From NCBI RefSeq assembly GCF_000473065.1, contig NZ_AXAZ01000002.1, positions 186,001 to 250,000 on the forward strand: a stretch of 64,000 bases of DNA. The letters run 5' to 3'. The position numbers were made by a program, and so were the translations under genes. This DNA is from Bradyrhizobium sp. WSM1743 (GTDB lineage: Bacteria > Pseudomonadota > Alphaproteobacteria > Rhizobiales > Xanthobacteraceae). Under the pieces are notes generated by a model, which saw only the letters and a list, made by a program, of their open reading frames with translations, was not told where the DNA came from and searched no databases. Below are positions 17,225 to 26,860 of this stretch, piece after piece; within the stretch, counting starts at the first letter, position 1; every line of letters starts with the position of its first letter.

Positions 17225-19936
17225 ATGTCTGAAGCTCGGACGTATACGCGTCGTACGATGCTGTTGGGCAGTAGCTTCTTGGGTAGCGCGTTGTTCGGGG
17301 GCGTTATGGTGCCTACACCCAATCGGCCGCAGCGCAACGTTGCCATGGTGTTGGAGGCGGCCGACTCTCCCTTCGTCGTTGGGTGCACACAAGACGGCAT
17401 TACCTCGTTGCGTTATCGTTACGATACGTATGACACGGATTATGTTCTGCCTGGAGCCGTGCTGGGGACGGCTCACGCTAGAGTTCGCCGTGCCGGTTCT
17501 GAGTGGCATACGCTTCAAACCAGCGTTGATGCAACGAAGCCGATGCAAAGCGCGGCCCTTGAACTAGCCGCCCGTGATGCCGGTGTCCTTCTCACGACCC
17601 GCCTCGCAGTCGACGAGGCTGGATTGACGTGGGAGATCATGCTGCGGAACGACGCCATGGCGAGCGTGGAGGTTGGCGACCTCTATTTGCCCATGCCGAT
17701 GAACACCGAATTTCCGGCAGGGCAACCGCTATCGGTGGCTGTTTTGAAGCATAGCTTCGTCTCGGGGCATGGATCGCACATCTTCTGGATTCGCGGCAAC
17801 AGCACCGGTCCCTTCCTCATGCTCTTACCGGACGCGGACACGTCACTGGAATATTGGGATGTCCACAAGGATTCGGCCGAAGCCAGTGGGACGTGGTGCG
17901 CCTACATCTTGGGTGCGGCGGCCGCCGGCGAGGCAGTGGCGGGCGGGACTCGCTGGCGACAGCCGACCCATTTTCTGTCCCTGTCGCCGGCCGAGCAACG
18001 GCATTACCGTCTCCGCTTCCAGTGGGTTGCCGATTACGAGGCGGCGCGCAGGGCTATCGCGAACGCCGGTCTGGTGGACGTGGAAGTAATGCCCGGCATG
18101 ACGGTTCCCAACGACCTGCATGTCGACATCGCGCTCGCGTCCTCCATTCCGGTGGAGCGAATCGAAGCGGAATTTACCGACGACACGGTGGTGCAACGGT
18201 TGCCGGATCGGGCTGGCAGGCAACTGTGGCGGGTCCGGTTTTCGCGATTGGGCGAGAACCGGCTGACGCTGCACCAGCCTGGTGCGCGCCAGACCTTTCT
18301 TGAATTCTTCGCTACCGAGCCCGTCGAGACGATGATGAAGAAGCGCGCAACCTTCATCGTGAAGCGGCAGCATCGTGACCCTTCCAAATGGTACGACAGT
18401 TTGTTTGGCGAGTGGAATATGGAGACGCAGGTCCTGCTTGGCCCGGACAATTACGACCGGATCAAGGGCTGGCGCATCTACGAGGTGACGTGCGACGATC
18501 CCGGGCTGAGCAAGCCCGCTTACCTCGCGACCAAGAATGCCGAGCATCCTGATGTGGCGGAAGTGGCGGCGCTGGATCGGTATATAGATACGTTCGTCTG
18601 GGGCGGGCTGCAACGTACCACACAGGAGGCATACGCCTACGGCCTCTACGGCATACCCGATTGGAAGCAGAACAGGGAAAGCCGCGATCCCGGCCCAAAG
18701 GGTCGCCTGCATATCTGGCGGCCTTATGACTATCCGCACATCTTCGCGATGTATTTGGCCATGCACCGCATCGCGCGTGACCATCCCGCGATACCCACCC
18801 GCCAGAGCGCACGAGATTATTTGGTACGCGCCTATGGTACGGCGCTGGCCATGTTCACGGTGCCGATGCGCGTGGTGATGTGGTCTGCCTACCACACCGG
18901 CTTCTACAACGAATGTGTGATCCCCGAACTGGTTTCGGCGCTCAAGACGGCGGGCTTGATGCGCGAGGCGACGACTTTGGAGGCGCACTGGGCGCGTAAG
19001 GTGCGCGCCTTCGTCGATCCGAAGACGGACCTGTTCAAGTCTGAATATCCGTTCGATTCCACAGCCTTCGAATCAACGCAGGCACTGGCGCGCTCGGCCC
19101 TTGACGATCCTGTCGCCATGGGGGTTTCGAAGGCGACAGCGCGTGCCTTCGCGGAGCGTCAGATCGCTGCAAATCTGTTCTGCCGTGGCTGGCTGGAACC
19201 TGCTTATTACTACCTGGGCAGCGATTATCGCCGCACTGCGGGCGACGCCTATACGCTGACTTACATGGCGCAGATGGGTGGCTGGGCGCTGCTTGATCAT
19301 GCGCTGAACGATGCAGACGACCCGCATCCGCTCCTTCGTCTCGGCTATGCGTCACAACTCAGTGCGTGGGCTTTGCTGAACAGCGGCCCTGCGTCGGCCG
19401 GTCATGGCTATTGGTATCCGGGCGAGGAGAATGACGGCGCGGCCGGTGGCGGCTTCGAGCCGGCGCCGAGCGGGACCACATGGCTCGGTCAGCCGCATCA
19501 CCGTGGATCGTGGTATTACTCGTGCGAGATCGACCTGGGATTTTGTGGGGCGGTCCGCGCTGCCGCGACGATCGTTGCCGACGATCCCATCTTTGGGCAG
19601 GTTTGTTACGGTGGCACCATCGAGACGTTCGCTCACACCCTGCATATCTGGCCACGTGATGGCGTGCGGCGACGGCTCAACGTGCGCCTCCAGTCTCTCC
19701 GATTGGACTTGGTCCTGCTCGACGCCCGATTCCGGGCGGATCGACCGATCATTCTAAATTTGGGGGAGGGACGGATCAGCCTTACGCCTGAGCCCTTTGC
19801 CCCATCTGCATCGGGAGTGACGTTCGAATTGCGGTACGATGACGGGAGGAAGCGCAAGGAAGTCGTCGACATCACGGACAGCCAGATCGTCGTCCGCTTG
19901 CCTGCGGCGCGCTTACCGCGGGGTCAGGTTCGCTAG
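17225..19936 (+). CDS. Large Tat-exported protein, DUF5695-like (putative glycosidase fold)
   Basis: About 903 aa. The N terminus has a twin-arginine signal (YTRRTMLLGSSFLGSALFGG), so export across the inner membrane in folded form is likely. Sequence blocks such as DDPGLSKPAYLATKNA, the IDTFVWGGLQ segment and WRPYDYPHIFAMYLAM match my recollection of the DUF5695 family, whose members have a beta-sandwich N-terminal half and a helical toroid-like C-terminal half typical of polysaccharide-active enzymes. I cannot name a catalytic residue or substrate. The start is placed at ATG 17225; a TTG at 17207 in frame has no ribosome-binding site. It follows gmd-fcl in the same direction after a 414-bp gap, so it is probably a separate transcription unit. 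Confidence 0.75.
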   Translation: MSEARTYTRRTMLLGSSFLGSALFGGVMVPTPNRPQRNVAMVLEAADSPFVVGCTQDGITSLRYRYDTYDTDYVLPGAVLGTAHARVRRAGSEWHTLQTSVDATKPMQSAALELAARDAGVLLTTRLAVDEAGLTWEIMLRNDAMASVEVGDLYLPMPMNTEFPAGQPLSVAVLKHSFVSGHGSHIFWIRGNSTGPFLMLLPDADTSLEYWDVHKDSAEASGTWCAYILGAAAAGEAVAGGTRWRQPTHFLSLSPAEQRHYRLRFQWVADYEAARRAIANAGLVDVEVMPGMTVPNDLHVDIALASSIPVERIEAEFTDDTVVQRLPDRAGRQLWRVRFSRLGENRLTLHQPGARQTFLEFFATEPVETMMKKRATFIVKRQHRDPSKWYDSLFGEWNMETQVLLGPDNYDRIKGWRIYEVTCDDPGLSKPAYLATKNAEHPDVAEVAALDRYIDTFVWGGLQRTTQEAYAYGLYGIPDWKQNRESRDPGPKGRLHIWRPYDYPHIFAMYLAMHRIARDHPAIPTRQSARDYLVRAYGTALAMFTVPMRVVMWSAYHTGFYNECVIPELVSALKTAGLMREATTLEAHWARKVRAFVDPKTDLFKSEYPFDSTAFESTQALARSALDDPVAMGVSKATARAFAERQIAANLFCRGWLEPAYYYLGSDYRRTAGDAYTLTYMAQMGGWALLDHALNDADDPHPLLRLGYASQLSAWALLNSGPASAGHGYWYPGEENDGAAGGGFEPAPSGTTWLGQPHHRGSWYYSCEIDLGFCGAVRAAATIVADDPIFGQVCYGGTIETFAHTLHIWPRDGVRRRLNVRLQSLRLDLVLLDARFRADRPIILNLGEGRISLTPEPFAPSASGVTFELRYDDGRKRKEVVDITDSQIVVRLPAARLPRGQVR

Positions 19937-20303
19937 ATGTTTAGTCCCGGGCTTTGATGGTGCAACCTTATCGCACGATTCGAAGGAAGCTATGGGACAA
20001 GTTTTACACGGCTGCGCCACCACGGCGAAGGCGGTCCGTCGAGTAATACAAACAGTCAAGAGAGCTTAAGAGCGCTGGCTAGAGACTAAGCGCTACGGGA
20101 TCAATCCCAACTCGGTCGCCAAAGTGGAAGAGACCCGGCTCCGTCAGTGATCTGAAGACAGGACCCAAGAAGCCAAAGTTCACCTCTCGTTCGGTGGAGG
20201 ACGAAGCCATTTTTAGCAGGCGAGCATCAACTCTCTCTCCCCAGCGGAACCGGTCGCAGGCTCCTCCGCTCACCACACCGAGCGAACTGGCTTGAATCTA
20301 TCG
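19937..20303. other. Intergenic region between convergent genes
   Basis: Some 370 bp between the DUF5695-like gene and the convergent RND pump gene. No recognised gene, and no hairpin followed by a T run on either strand. Confidence 0.5.
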
Positions 20304-23300
20304 TCATTGCTTGGCCAGCTGGGCATCAGCAGCGCCGGTGAGGTCGAGCTCGGCGGCAATGTTCGCGCGGCCGGAGCTTGCATCGGCACGGTGATCGGAC
20401 GCGATAGCGACATAGACCGCCGGCAGCACGAAGAGCGTGAACAGCGTGCCGACAGACATGCCAGCGACGAGCACGAGCCCGATGGAGAAGCGGCTCGCGG
20501 CGCCAGCTCCCGTTGCAGTCAACAAGGGTACGAAGCCCGTGACCATCGCCGCCGTAGTCATCAAGATTGGACGCAGTCGGACGCGCGCAGCTATTTCTAT
20601 AGCCGAGCGACGGTCAAGCCCCTTTTTGAGCTGCAGCTCATTGGCAAACTCAACCATTAGGATGCCGTGCTTGGAAATCAACCCGACCAGTGTCAACAAT
20701 CCGACCTGGGTGTAGATGTTCATAGTCGCCCAGCCAAAGAATGGCGGGATCAAGGCGCCGACGATTGCCATCGGCACGCTGATCATGATGATGAAGGGAT
20801 CGCGCAGACTTTCGAACTGCGCCGCAAGCACCAAGAAGATGATGATGATTGCAAAAGCAAAGGTAATCGCCAGCTGGTTGCCCTCGTGCACATATTGCCG
20901 GGCGTCGGCGAGAAAGTCGTGGCTGAAACCCGTGGGCAGTTTGTTTGCCTCGGCTTCGAGGAAGTCCACAGCCTGACCGATCGTGACGCCGGGCATCGGC
21001 ACAGCCTGAAAGGTCGCGCAGTTGAGCTGATTGTGGTGGGTGAGCGCGTTCGGATCGGTCGCAGTCTCGATGGAGACTACGGTAGACAGCGGGAGCATCG
21101 CCCCCGTCGCAGTCTTCACATAATAGCTCCCGATTGCTTGCGGCGCCAGGCGTTCCTCACGTGGCACCTGCGGGATCACCTGGTAGGAGCGACCCTGCAG
21201 ATTGAAGCGATTGACGTAGTTACCGCCAAGTAAGGTGGCGAGCGCGCTACCGATGGTCTGCATGGTGATGCCAAGCTCGTTGGCCTTGGATCGATCAACC
21301 TTGATTCGTACCACCGGCTGGTTGAACTCGAGGTCGGAGTCGCTCACCATGAACAGGCCGCTCTTGCGCGCGGCATCCTTCAGTTTCGACATTTGCTCGT
21401 AGACGGATTGGAAGCCAAGCGTCGAATTGATCACCATCTGCACTGGTAGGCCACCAGAGCCGCCGGGAAGTGGCGGCAAGCTAAAGGCAAACGCGTTAAT
21501 CCCTTCGATTTTCGACAGCTCGGCTTGGACAAGGGACTGTAGGGCGCTCGATGAGCGCTTGCGCTCGTCCCATGGCTTGAGCAACATGCCGGCCATGCCA
21601 CTCTGCTGGCCACTAACGCCATTGAGCACGAAACTCAAATCAGTCTCGGAAAATTTCTGTAACGCTTTCTCAAGCTTGGTCCCGTAGTAGTCGAGGTAGT
21701 CGATATTGGCGTATTTCGGCGCCTTGATGAGAGCGAATACGATACCTTGATCCTCCTCGGGTGCGAGTTCCTTGGAAATATTCATATAGAGAAAGCCGAC
21801 GAGGCCCAACATGGTCAGCGCAAACAGCCCGGTAATCGGACGATAGTCGAGCGAGCGGTCGAGCTTGCGGCCGTACCATCGTGTCATGGCGCCGAACCCG
21901 CGATTCACAACTCTTGCGACCCGCCCCTCCTCAGCGCGCTGCAGGAAGAGCGAGCACATCATCGGCGACAGCGTCAAAGCGATCACGCCCGACACGATTA
22001 CCGCTCCGGCTAGCGTAAACGCGAACTCGCGGAACAGCGCACCGGTGAGGCCGCCGAGAAATCCGATTGGGGCATATACAGCAGCCAAGGTAATCGTCAT
22101 GGATACAACGGGGCCGACGATCTCTCGCGCGCCCCTCGTAGCAGCTTGTACAGGCGGCGCACCTTCTTCTAAATGGCGATGAATATTCTCCACCACCACG
22201 ATCGCGTCGTCGACCACGAGACCGATCGCGAGAACCATGGCAAGAAGGGTCAGGAGATTCAATGAAAACCCGAGCGCCAGCATCATGCTGCAGACACCAA
22301 CGAGCGACAAAGGAATAGTGACTACAGGAATGATGACCGACCGCAGCGAGGCCAGGAATAGGAAGATCACCACCACCACGACAACGACCGCCTCAATGAG
22401 CGTCTTCTCCACTTCATCGATCGATGATTGAATGAACTTGGTGGAGTCGTAGGCAACTTTCATCTTCAGTGACGGCGGCAAGTTACGCTCGATGTCTGGA
22501 AACAGTGCCCGAACGCCTCGCACTATGTTTAGCGGATTGCCTTCCGGGCTCGCCTGAACGCCGATAAAGACCGCGTGCTCGCCGTTCATGGCGACGCTGA
22601 TGTCTGCGGTCTGCGCGGCAAGCTCGACTACGGCAATGTCTTCCATGCGCACAAAGCCGCCGTCATTGGCTTTGACGATCATGCGCTTGAAGTCATCGAC
22701 ACTCCGCAGATCCGTGTTTGCAGTGACATCGGAGATAGTGAAATTACCCTTGGTCTGGCCGGCTGCAGCCTGGAAGTTGTTAGCGGCGATTGCAGCCGAA
22801 ACTTCAGCCGGCGACACGCCGTGCCCCGCCATTTTCGCAGGATCGAGCCATAGCCGCATCGCAAAACTCTGACCGCCCAGGATGTCTGCCGCTGCGACAC
22901 CATCAACGGTTGCCATAACGGGTTGCACGACGCGCGAGAGGTAGTCGGAGATCGCGCTTGCCGTCAATTCCTCGCTGGAGAACGCGATATACATGACAGC
23001 GGTGGCCTGACCGGTCGATTTGGTGACGACCGGATCGTTTGATTCCTTTGGGATCAAATATTTGACTGAGTTGACCTTGGAGAGCACCTCGGTGAGCGCC
23101 TCGTTGGGATCAAAATTCAGCTTGATGTAAACTTGGATCGTCGAGGTACCGAGCACCGACGAGGAACTGATGTAGTCGACGCCCTCGGCGGAAGCGACTG
23201 CCTGCTCCAGGGGAGTCGTGATGAACCCCTGGATCATGTCGGCGGAGGCGCCAGGATAGGAAGTCGTGATATTGACGACCGTATTAGACAGCTTGGGATA

Positions 23301-23408
23301 TTGCCGGATCGGCAGCACAGTGGCCGCGCGAAAGCCGATCAGCAAGATCAGGAGACTGACGACAATAGACAATACCGGACGTTTCATGAAAAGCTCGGTA
23401 AACGCCAT
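20304..23408 (-). CDS. RND (HAE1/AcrB-type) efflux pump inner-membrane subunit
   Basis: A 1034-aa proton-driven efflux transporter of the hydrophobe/amphiphile RND family. The start is placed at the ATG giving MAFTELFMKRPVLSIVVSLL, the usual RND start; an upstream in-frame start would add 14 atypical residues. Transmembrane helix 4 carries the proton-relay Asp pair (GLVVDDAIVVVENIHRH, around residue 400), and conserved porter-domain blocks follow, such as SYPGASADMIQG near the N terminus and FAIIIIFLVLAAQFESLRDP near residue 870. Rhizobial nolG belongs to this family. No membrane-fusion (NolF/AcrA) or outer-membrane partner gene is adjacent, so it must use partners encoded elsewhere or be non-functional. 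Coding sequence itself is intact. Confidence 0.9.
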   Translation of the reverse strand: MAFTELFMKRPVLSIVVSLLILLIGFRAATVLPIRQYPKLSNTVVNITTSYPGASADMIQGFITTPLEQAVASAEGVDYISSSSVLGTSTIQVYIKLNFDPNEALTEVLSKVNSVKYLIPKESNDPVVTKSTGQATAVMYIAFSSEELTASAISDYLSRVVQPVMATVDGVAAADILGGQSFAMRLWLDPAKMAGHGVSPAEVSAAIAANNFQAAAGQTKGNFTISDVTANTDLRSVDDFKRMIVKANDGGFVRMEDIAVVELAAQTADISVAMNGEHAVFIGVQASPEGNPLNIVRGVRALFPDIERNLPPSLKMKVAYDSTKFIQSSIDEVEKTLIEAVVVVVVVIFLFLASLRSVIIPVVTIPLSLVGVCSMMLALGFSLNLLTLLAMVLAIGLVVDDAIVVVENIHRHLEEGAPPVQAATRGAREIVGPVVSMTITLAAVYAPIGFLGGLTGALFREFAFTLAGAVIVSGVIALTLSPMMCSLFLQRAEEGRVARVVNRGFGAMTRWYGRKLDRSLDYRPITGLFALTMLGLVGFLYMNISKELAPEEDQGIVFALIKAPKYANIDYLDYYGTKLEKALQKFSETDLSFVLNGVSGQQSGMAGMLLKPWDERKRSSSALQSLVQAELSKIEGINAFAFSLPPLPGGSGGLPVQMVINSTLGFQSVYEQMSKLKDAARKSGLFMVSDSDLEFNQPVVRIKVDRSKANELGITMQTIGSALATLLGGNYVNRFNLQGRSYQVIPQVPREERLAPQAIGSYYVKTATGAMLPLSTVVSIETATDPNALTHHNQLNCATFQAVPMPGVTIGQAVDFLEAEANKLPTGFSHDFLADARQYVHEGNQLAITFAFAIIIIFLVLAAQFESLRDPFIIMISVPMAIVGALIPPFFGWATMNIYTQVGLLTLVGLISKHGILMVEFANELQLKKGLDRRSAIEIAARVRLRPILMTTAAMVTGFVPLLTATGAGAASRFSIGLVLVAGMSVGTLFTLFVLPAVYVAIASDHRADASSGRANIAAELDLTGAADAQLAKQ

Positions 23409-24137
23409 CTCGACTCGCATTTCCAGAGGGGGATGCAAATACGCCAGCAATTGCGGTACAGCAATGGATTATCAATGCGGCGACTGCGCTAAAGCCCGTA
23501 ATATGAGGGAAGCATTATCGGCTACTCTAAGGACTCACACGTTGCGGAGCATAGCGTGCCCAATCCTCCGCTTCTTCACCTTCGTCGCTTGAATGCAGGT
23601 TGGTTGCGCTGTTCTGATCACTCATCGCGATCTCGAATAGTTGGCACCTTTTTAAGACACAGCCCCCAGTCTTTTTGCGTGCAGCCGGCCAACGGTCAGA
23701 CTCAAGATGTTCGTCCTCACACCTGATTGGAACGCAACGACTTCTAGCAAGGCGTCACTTCGGGCTTCGCGCCGCCCCGTCGATCGAATGATCCGGGTTC
23801 GAGATCGAAAGTACAAACGACCTGACGGGTGCTCAACTCTACAAAGGTAAGTGGGCAATATTGAATGGGCTGCAAAACACTATACCAAGGTTTGTCGAAA
23901 CGCTCGCTGATCGCAGACCCGCGAAACTTGTGACCTTGCCAGACGCAAAGTTCTCGATCCTACAATATTCAGCAAGCCCCCCTCTCGCATCGCAAACTCG
24001 CTGAACAACGGCTGCTCGGAGTTCGCCCTTGGTACCAAGACGGTCGGAACGGTTGGCTTGAGCACTTCTTCCAGCTCAATATGCTGCGTAATGTTGGCTA
24101 CGCAGTGCGCTACGGAGTTGCGCAACGCCAGTATTAC
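23409..24137. other. Intergenic region upstream of the RND gene
   Basis: About 730 bp with no intact gene. No nolF-like adaptor coding sequence can be found in either strand. A frame of 99 codons (23880-24179, minus) carries the last residues of the panC remnant and then unrecognised sequence. Confidence 0.45.
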
Positions 24138-24803
24138 GTTGTCGATCAGCCGGGCGATCCAACGTAGGCTGCTGCACAAAGCGCCGCGGGGCGTCGCAGT
24201 GGACTGTGGGCGGCGTTGAGCGTGTCACCGTCCAGAAGTTCAAGATACTGGAGTCGGTCAACAGTCTCTAAATGCATTGGCGATCGCAATTAGCCTTTCT
24301 CCCGAGCGGAATTCATCCAGCGCGGCGGAGAGTCCACGATTGAACGCAAGGGCCCGCTGACGTTCTTCCTTGCCGCGATACCGGTTGCGACGGCTCATCG
24401 CGAGCCCATCCTGCTCGCGAACGGTCGGTACGGTGACGAGCTCGATTGGGCGATTGAGATCAATCGCCATGCGACGCACGACTGCGCATTGCTGAAAATC
24501 CTTTTGAAAAAACAGCACGTCGGGCTGCACCATGTTCAACAACTGGCATACGACAATCGCGACACCGCGAAAATGTCCAGGCCTGAAGGCTCCGCACAGA
24601 GGTTTGGCGAGGTCGCCCGGTTCAATTAACGTCTCGAAATGACTTGAATAAACTTCCTGTGCATCCGGCGCAAAGAGGAACGCAACATCGGCGTCGCGGC
24701 ACAGTCCCTCATCCTGCAAGAAGTCGGGCGTGTAGGTGCTGAGATCCTCGTTCAGTCCAAACTGAGTGGGGTCGACGAAGATGCTGACGTTCGATCGCCG
24801 GGC
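24138..24803 (-). pseudogene. panC: panC remnant (pantothenate synthetase)
   Basis: Decayed copy of pantoate--beta-alanine ligase. From 24803 the frame reads ARRSNVSIFVDPTQFGLNED, which includes the ATP-binding (V)SIFV(N/D)PTQF signature, and continues through PDVLFFQKDFQQCAVVRRM and the substrate motif TVREQDGLAMSRRN to a premature stop at 24258. Further pieces of the C terminus (DRLQYLELLDGDTL, then RLIDN in another frame) follow to about 24138. The N-terminal third with the HIGH-like motif is missing upstream. So it lacks both ends and is not functional. Confidence 0.85.
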
Positions 24804-24994
24804 TCAATCAAGCCAGCCCGGCGTCAGATCGTGCCAGCGGCCGAGTGAGCGCATAGCCGCGCGCCAAAATGCGCGCTTACAATCGTCGTATGCCGGAGGG
24901 CCCGGAAGTCGACGTCGCCTTTTTTGCTGAATGAAAGAGGCGGCCTCGCCTTACTTTGCCAACACCAGGATCGCAGTCGAGCGCGGCCTCAACG

Positions 24995-25183
24995 TCAGAG
25001 GGCGACTCTTCGCTTAAACCATTTCCTTGGTAGGCCAATGTAGTAGCCACGCCTCCGAAGTTCCGGCTCGGGCCTGTTGAGCGTTTCGCAAATGGATTCC
25101 ACAGGCGCGCCTGCATCAACAAGCTCGCGCAACAGTTCATCTTCCCGTCTGGTCCAGCGAGGAGAGCGGAGAGCCGCCTTCAA
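24995..25183 (-). CDS. Small helix-turn-helix-like protein
   Basis: A 62-aa basic protein reading RSPRWTRREDELLRELVDAG, then SICETLNRPEPELRRRGYYI. The WTxxEDxLLRxL pattern with a following recognition-like helix resembles small SANT/GcrA-type DNA-binding proteins that occur widely in Rhizobiales. It is compact and the amino-acid composition is protein-like, unlike its surroundings. No ribosome-binding site is convincing. Function unknown; it could be the surviving end of a larger gene. Confidence 0.5.
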   Translation of the reverse strand: MKAALRSPRWTRREDELLRELVDAGAPVESICETLNRPEPELRRRGYYIGLPRKWFKRRVAL

Positions 25184-25482
25184 GTTAACCTCTTAGCCCT
25201 GAATTCATGCGGTTCTAGAGAAGAACTGTCCGCCAGCCGCGGCCAACCTGTTCCGTGCCGAGCGCATTGCCAAGCTTGCTCTGCGATCTCCGCGTTCGTG
25301 TTCTGGAATGCGCAGTACAGTCCCAATCCGGATGACGAAAACTCATCTGAACAGATTTAAGTGTGATCAACTGTATGGCCTCCCATGGCGTCGCCTCGGC
25401 TACGCAGTGATCGTATCCTCCTCATAAATGCCGGCGGAGGAATTCCTTCGAAAGCTATACGTTGGCATAGCCGAAGCTGCTC

Positions 25483-25851
25483 CTATGCCAACGAAATCTT
25501 GGAGCCACTAGGACTCACCCAGACCGTGACGGTCAACCTGTGAGATGGGCGTGCGGCCCTGGAGTTAACCTGCGTGCGATGGCCTATCGCTAAGATCGCC
25601 CGCCGCGGCCAGAACCGGAAGTACCAAACGCATGCAGTGGACCGGGGTGCCTTGGGCGCAGCCAAGGCCGCCTCGACCAGCATGGCGCGCGCGTGACTGC
25701 GGCCGATCTTGCTGATGCGACCGTGATGGGCGGCTCCCAGTCCCGACTGCCGCACCCGTGGGTTCAGCCCGAAATAGCTCACCAGCTTCTGCGGGCTGTT
25801 GAACCGGCTGATCCTGCAGTGCAGCCCGCGTGATATCAATGCGGCCTGCAT
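25483..25851 (-). pseudogene. IS110/IS116/IS902 transposase fragment (C-terminal domain)
   Basis: The frame contains SPQKLVSYFGLNPRVRQSG and then HGRISKIGRSHARAMLVEAA, which is the conserved C-terminal transposase domain of IS110-family elements. The N-terminal RuvC-like domain is absent on this strand and the C-terminal end is replaced by unrelated codons. Upstream frames (to about 26000) are scrambled. Confidence 0.8.
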
Positions 25852-26187
25852 GTGTCGTGTGTATATCGGGCTGCCCGCACCGTGCTTCCGGTGCCTCGGC
25901 TTGGATTCCTAGCTGTCGATGCACCATGTCGCCTCCGGAGCAGCGCGGACGTGCCTCGGCGCCTCGAGTGAGTGAGAACCCCACGCTGTCCCTGCTACGC
26001 TCGCTAGCTGAGCGCGCGGCATCGCTTCAGCACAACTCCGAAAAGGCTGCTCGCGCCTAAAAACTCTCGGCTCCAAATGACCTGACGGGAGCTGCGGGCG
26101 ACACGACAACTACGGATTCGCACTCTCGGCGTGTCAGAGGCGACCAGCCCTAAGTTCTCGGGTCATCGTGTCTGGCAGGAGTCGCGA

Positions 26188-26336
26188 ATGCGACGGGTGA
26201 CTGGCATTGATGTCCACCGAAGCTTGGGGAACTGGTGCTGGGTGCAAAACACGGTCGACAGCGGGATTGGCTTGCAGCCTTGGAGCCAGTTTAAGGCCGT
26301 TTTCCCAATGTTGTTTGCGGATCGTGAGGGTGCGTA
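26188..26336 (+). pseudogene. IS110-family transposase N-terminal fragment
   Basis: The short frame starts MRRVTGIDVHRSLG, which is the N-terminal DEDD/RuvC-fold start of another IS110 subgroup (typically M(K/R)RVTGIDVHR), with the first catalytic Asp included. Similarity ends within about 30 codons. Confidence 0.6.
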
Positions 26337-26602
26337 GTCTAAACAGGGCCAAATGGATATCTTTGGGCCCGGCGACCTCTCCGAACTGATGAGGACTCGC
26401 CCGTAGCGCCGGCCATGCGGCGTCAGTTGCTGTCGCGATGGAATGCGTCGGCCAGTGAGATATTTGGTGGCGGCTTGAAAGTAGCGTTGTCGCCCAGGTA
26501 TCATCCATCATCGCGAAGCACCCGACTGGTGCGCCGGCACACGAGCGAGCAGTTGTAGCGCCTGATGGCCGACGATGGCATCCTTTGCAGCATGAGCCGT
26601 TC

Positions 26603-26846
26603 CGGGAAGTGTGGGACGATGCGGCCACGGAGAGCGTCTTCTCTTCTCAAGACCGAACGGACGGCAGGAAAGATCTACAGAACCAGACGCACGCGCCAAC
26701 GTGTTTAGCTAAACTGAAAGATTTTGCAACAAGACCCCGCAGGGACTCCACCACGCCTATGTCAGCCCGGTTGAGTTCGGGCGCAAGACGGGTTTAGCTG
26801 AACCCGGTGTCCATTAAACCGGCAGCAGCTCACTGAGTTAAAGCTT
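26603..26846 (+). pseudogene. IS3-family transposase 3' fragment with terminal repeat
   Basis: Pieces WDDAATESVFSS, LLKTERTAGKIYRTRRT and YVSPVEFGRKTGLAEPGVH lie in order but in different phases. They correspond to the DDE-domain end of IS3-family OrfB (normally NAAMESFFSSLKTERTARKVYRT ... YLSPxEFERKAG). The following GGTGTCCATTAAACCGG resembles the terminal inverted repeat usually found just after this gene. At least one frameshift is present. Confidence 0.75.
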
Positions 26847-26860
26847 GAGCACGTCGTCAA

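Larger units (their letters stand above)
25184..26860. other. Insertion-sequence graveyard
   Basis: This 1.7-kb stretch holds no intact gene. It contains pieces of at least one IS110-family element (minus-strand C-terminal part and plus-strand N-terminal part) and the 3' end of an IS3-family element. Each is broken by stops or frameshifts. The arrangement points to repeated insertion followed by decay. Confidence 0.7.
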
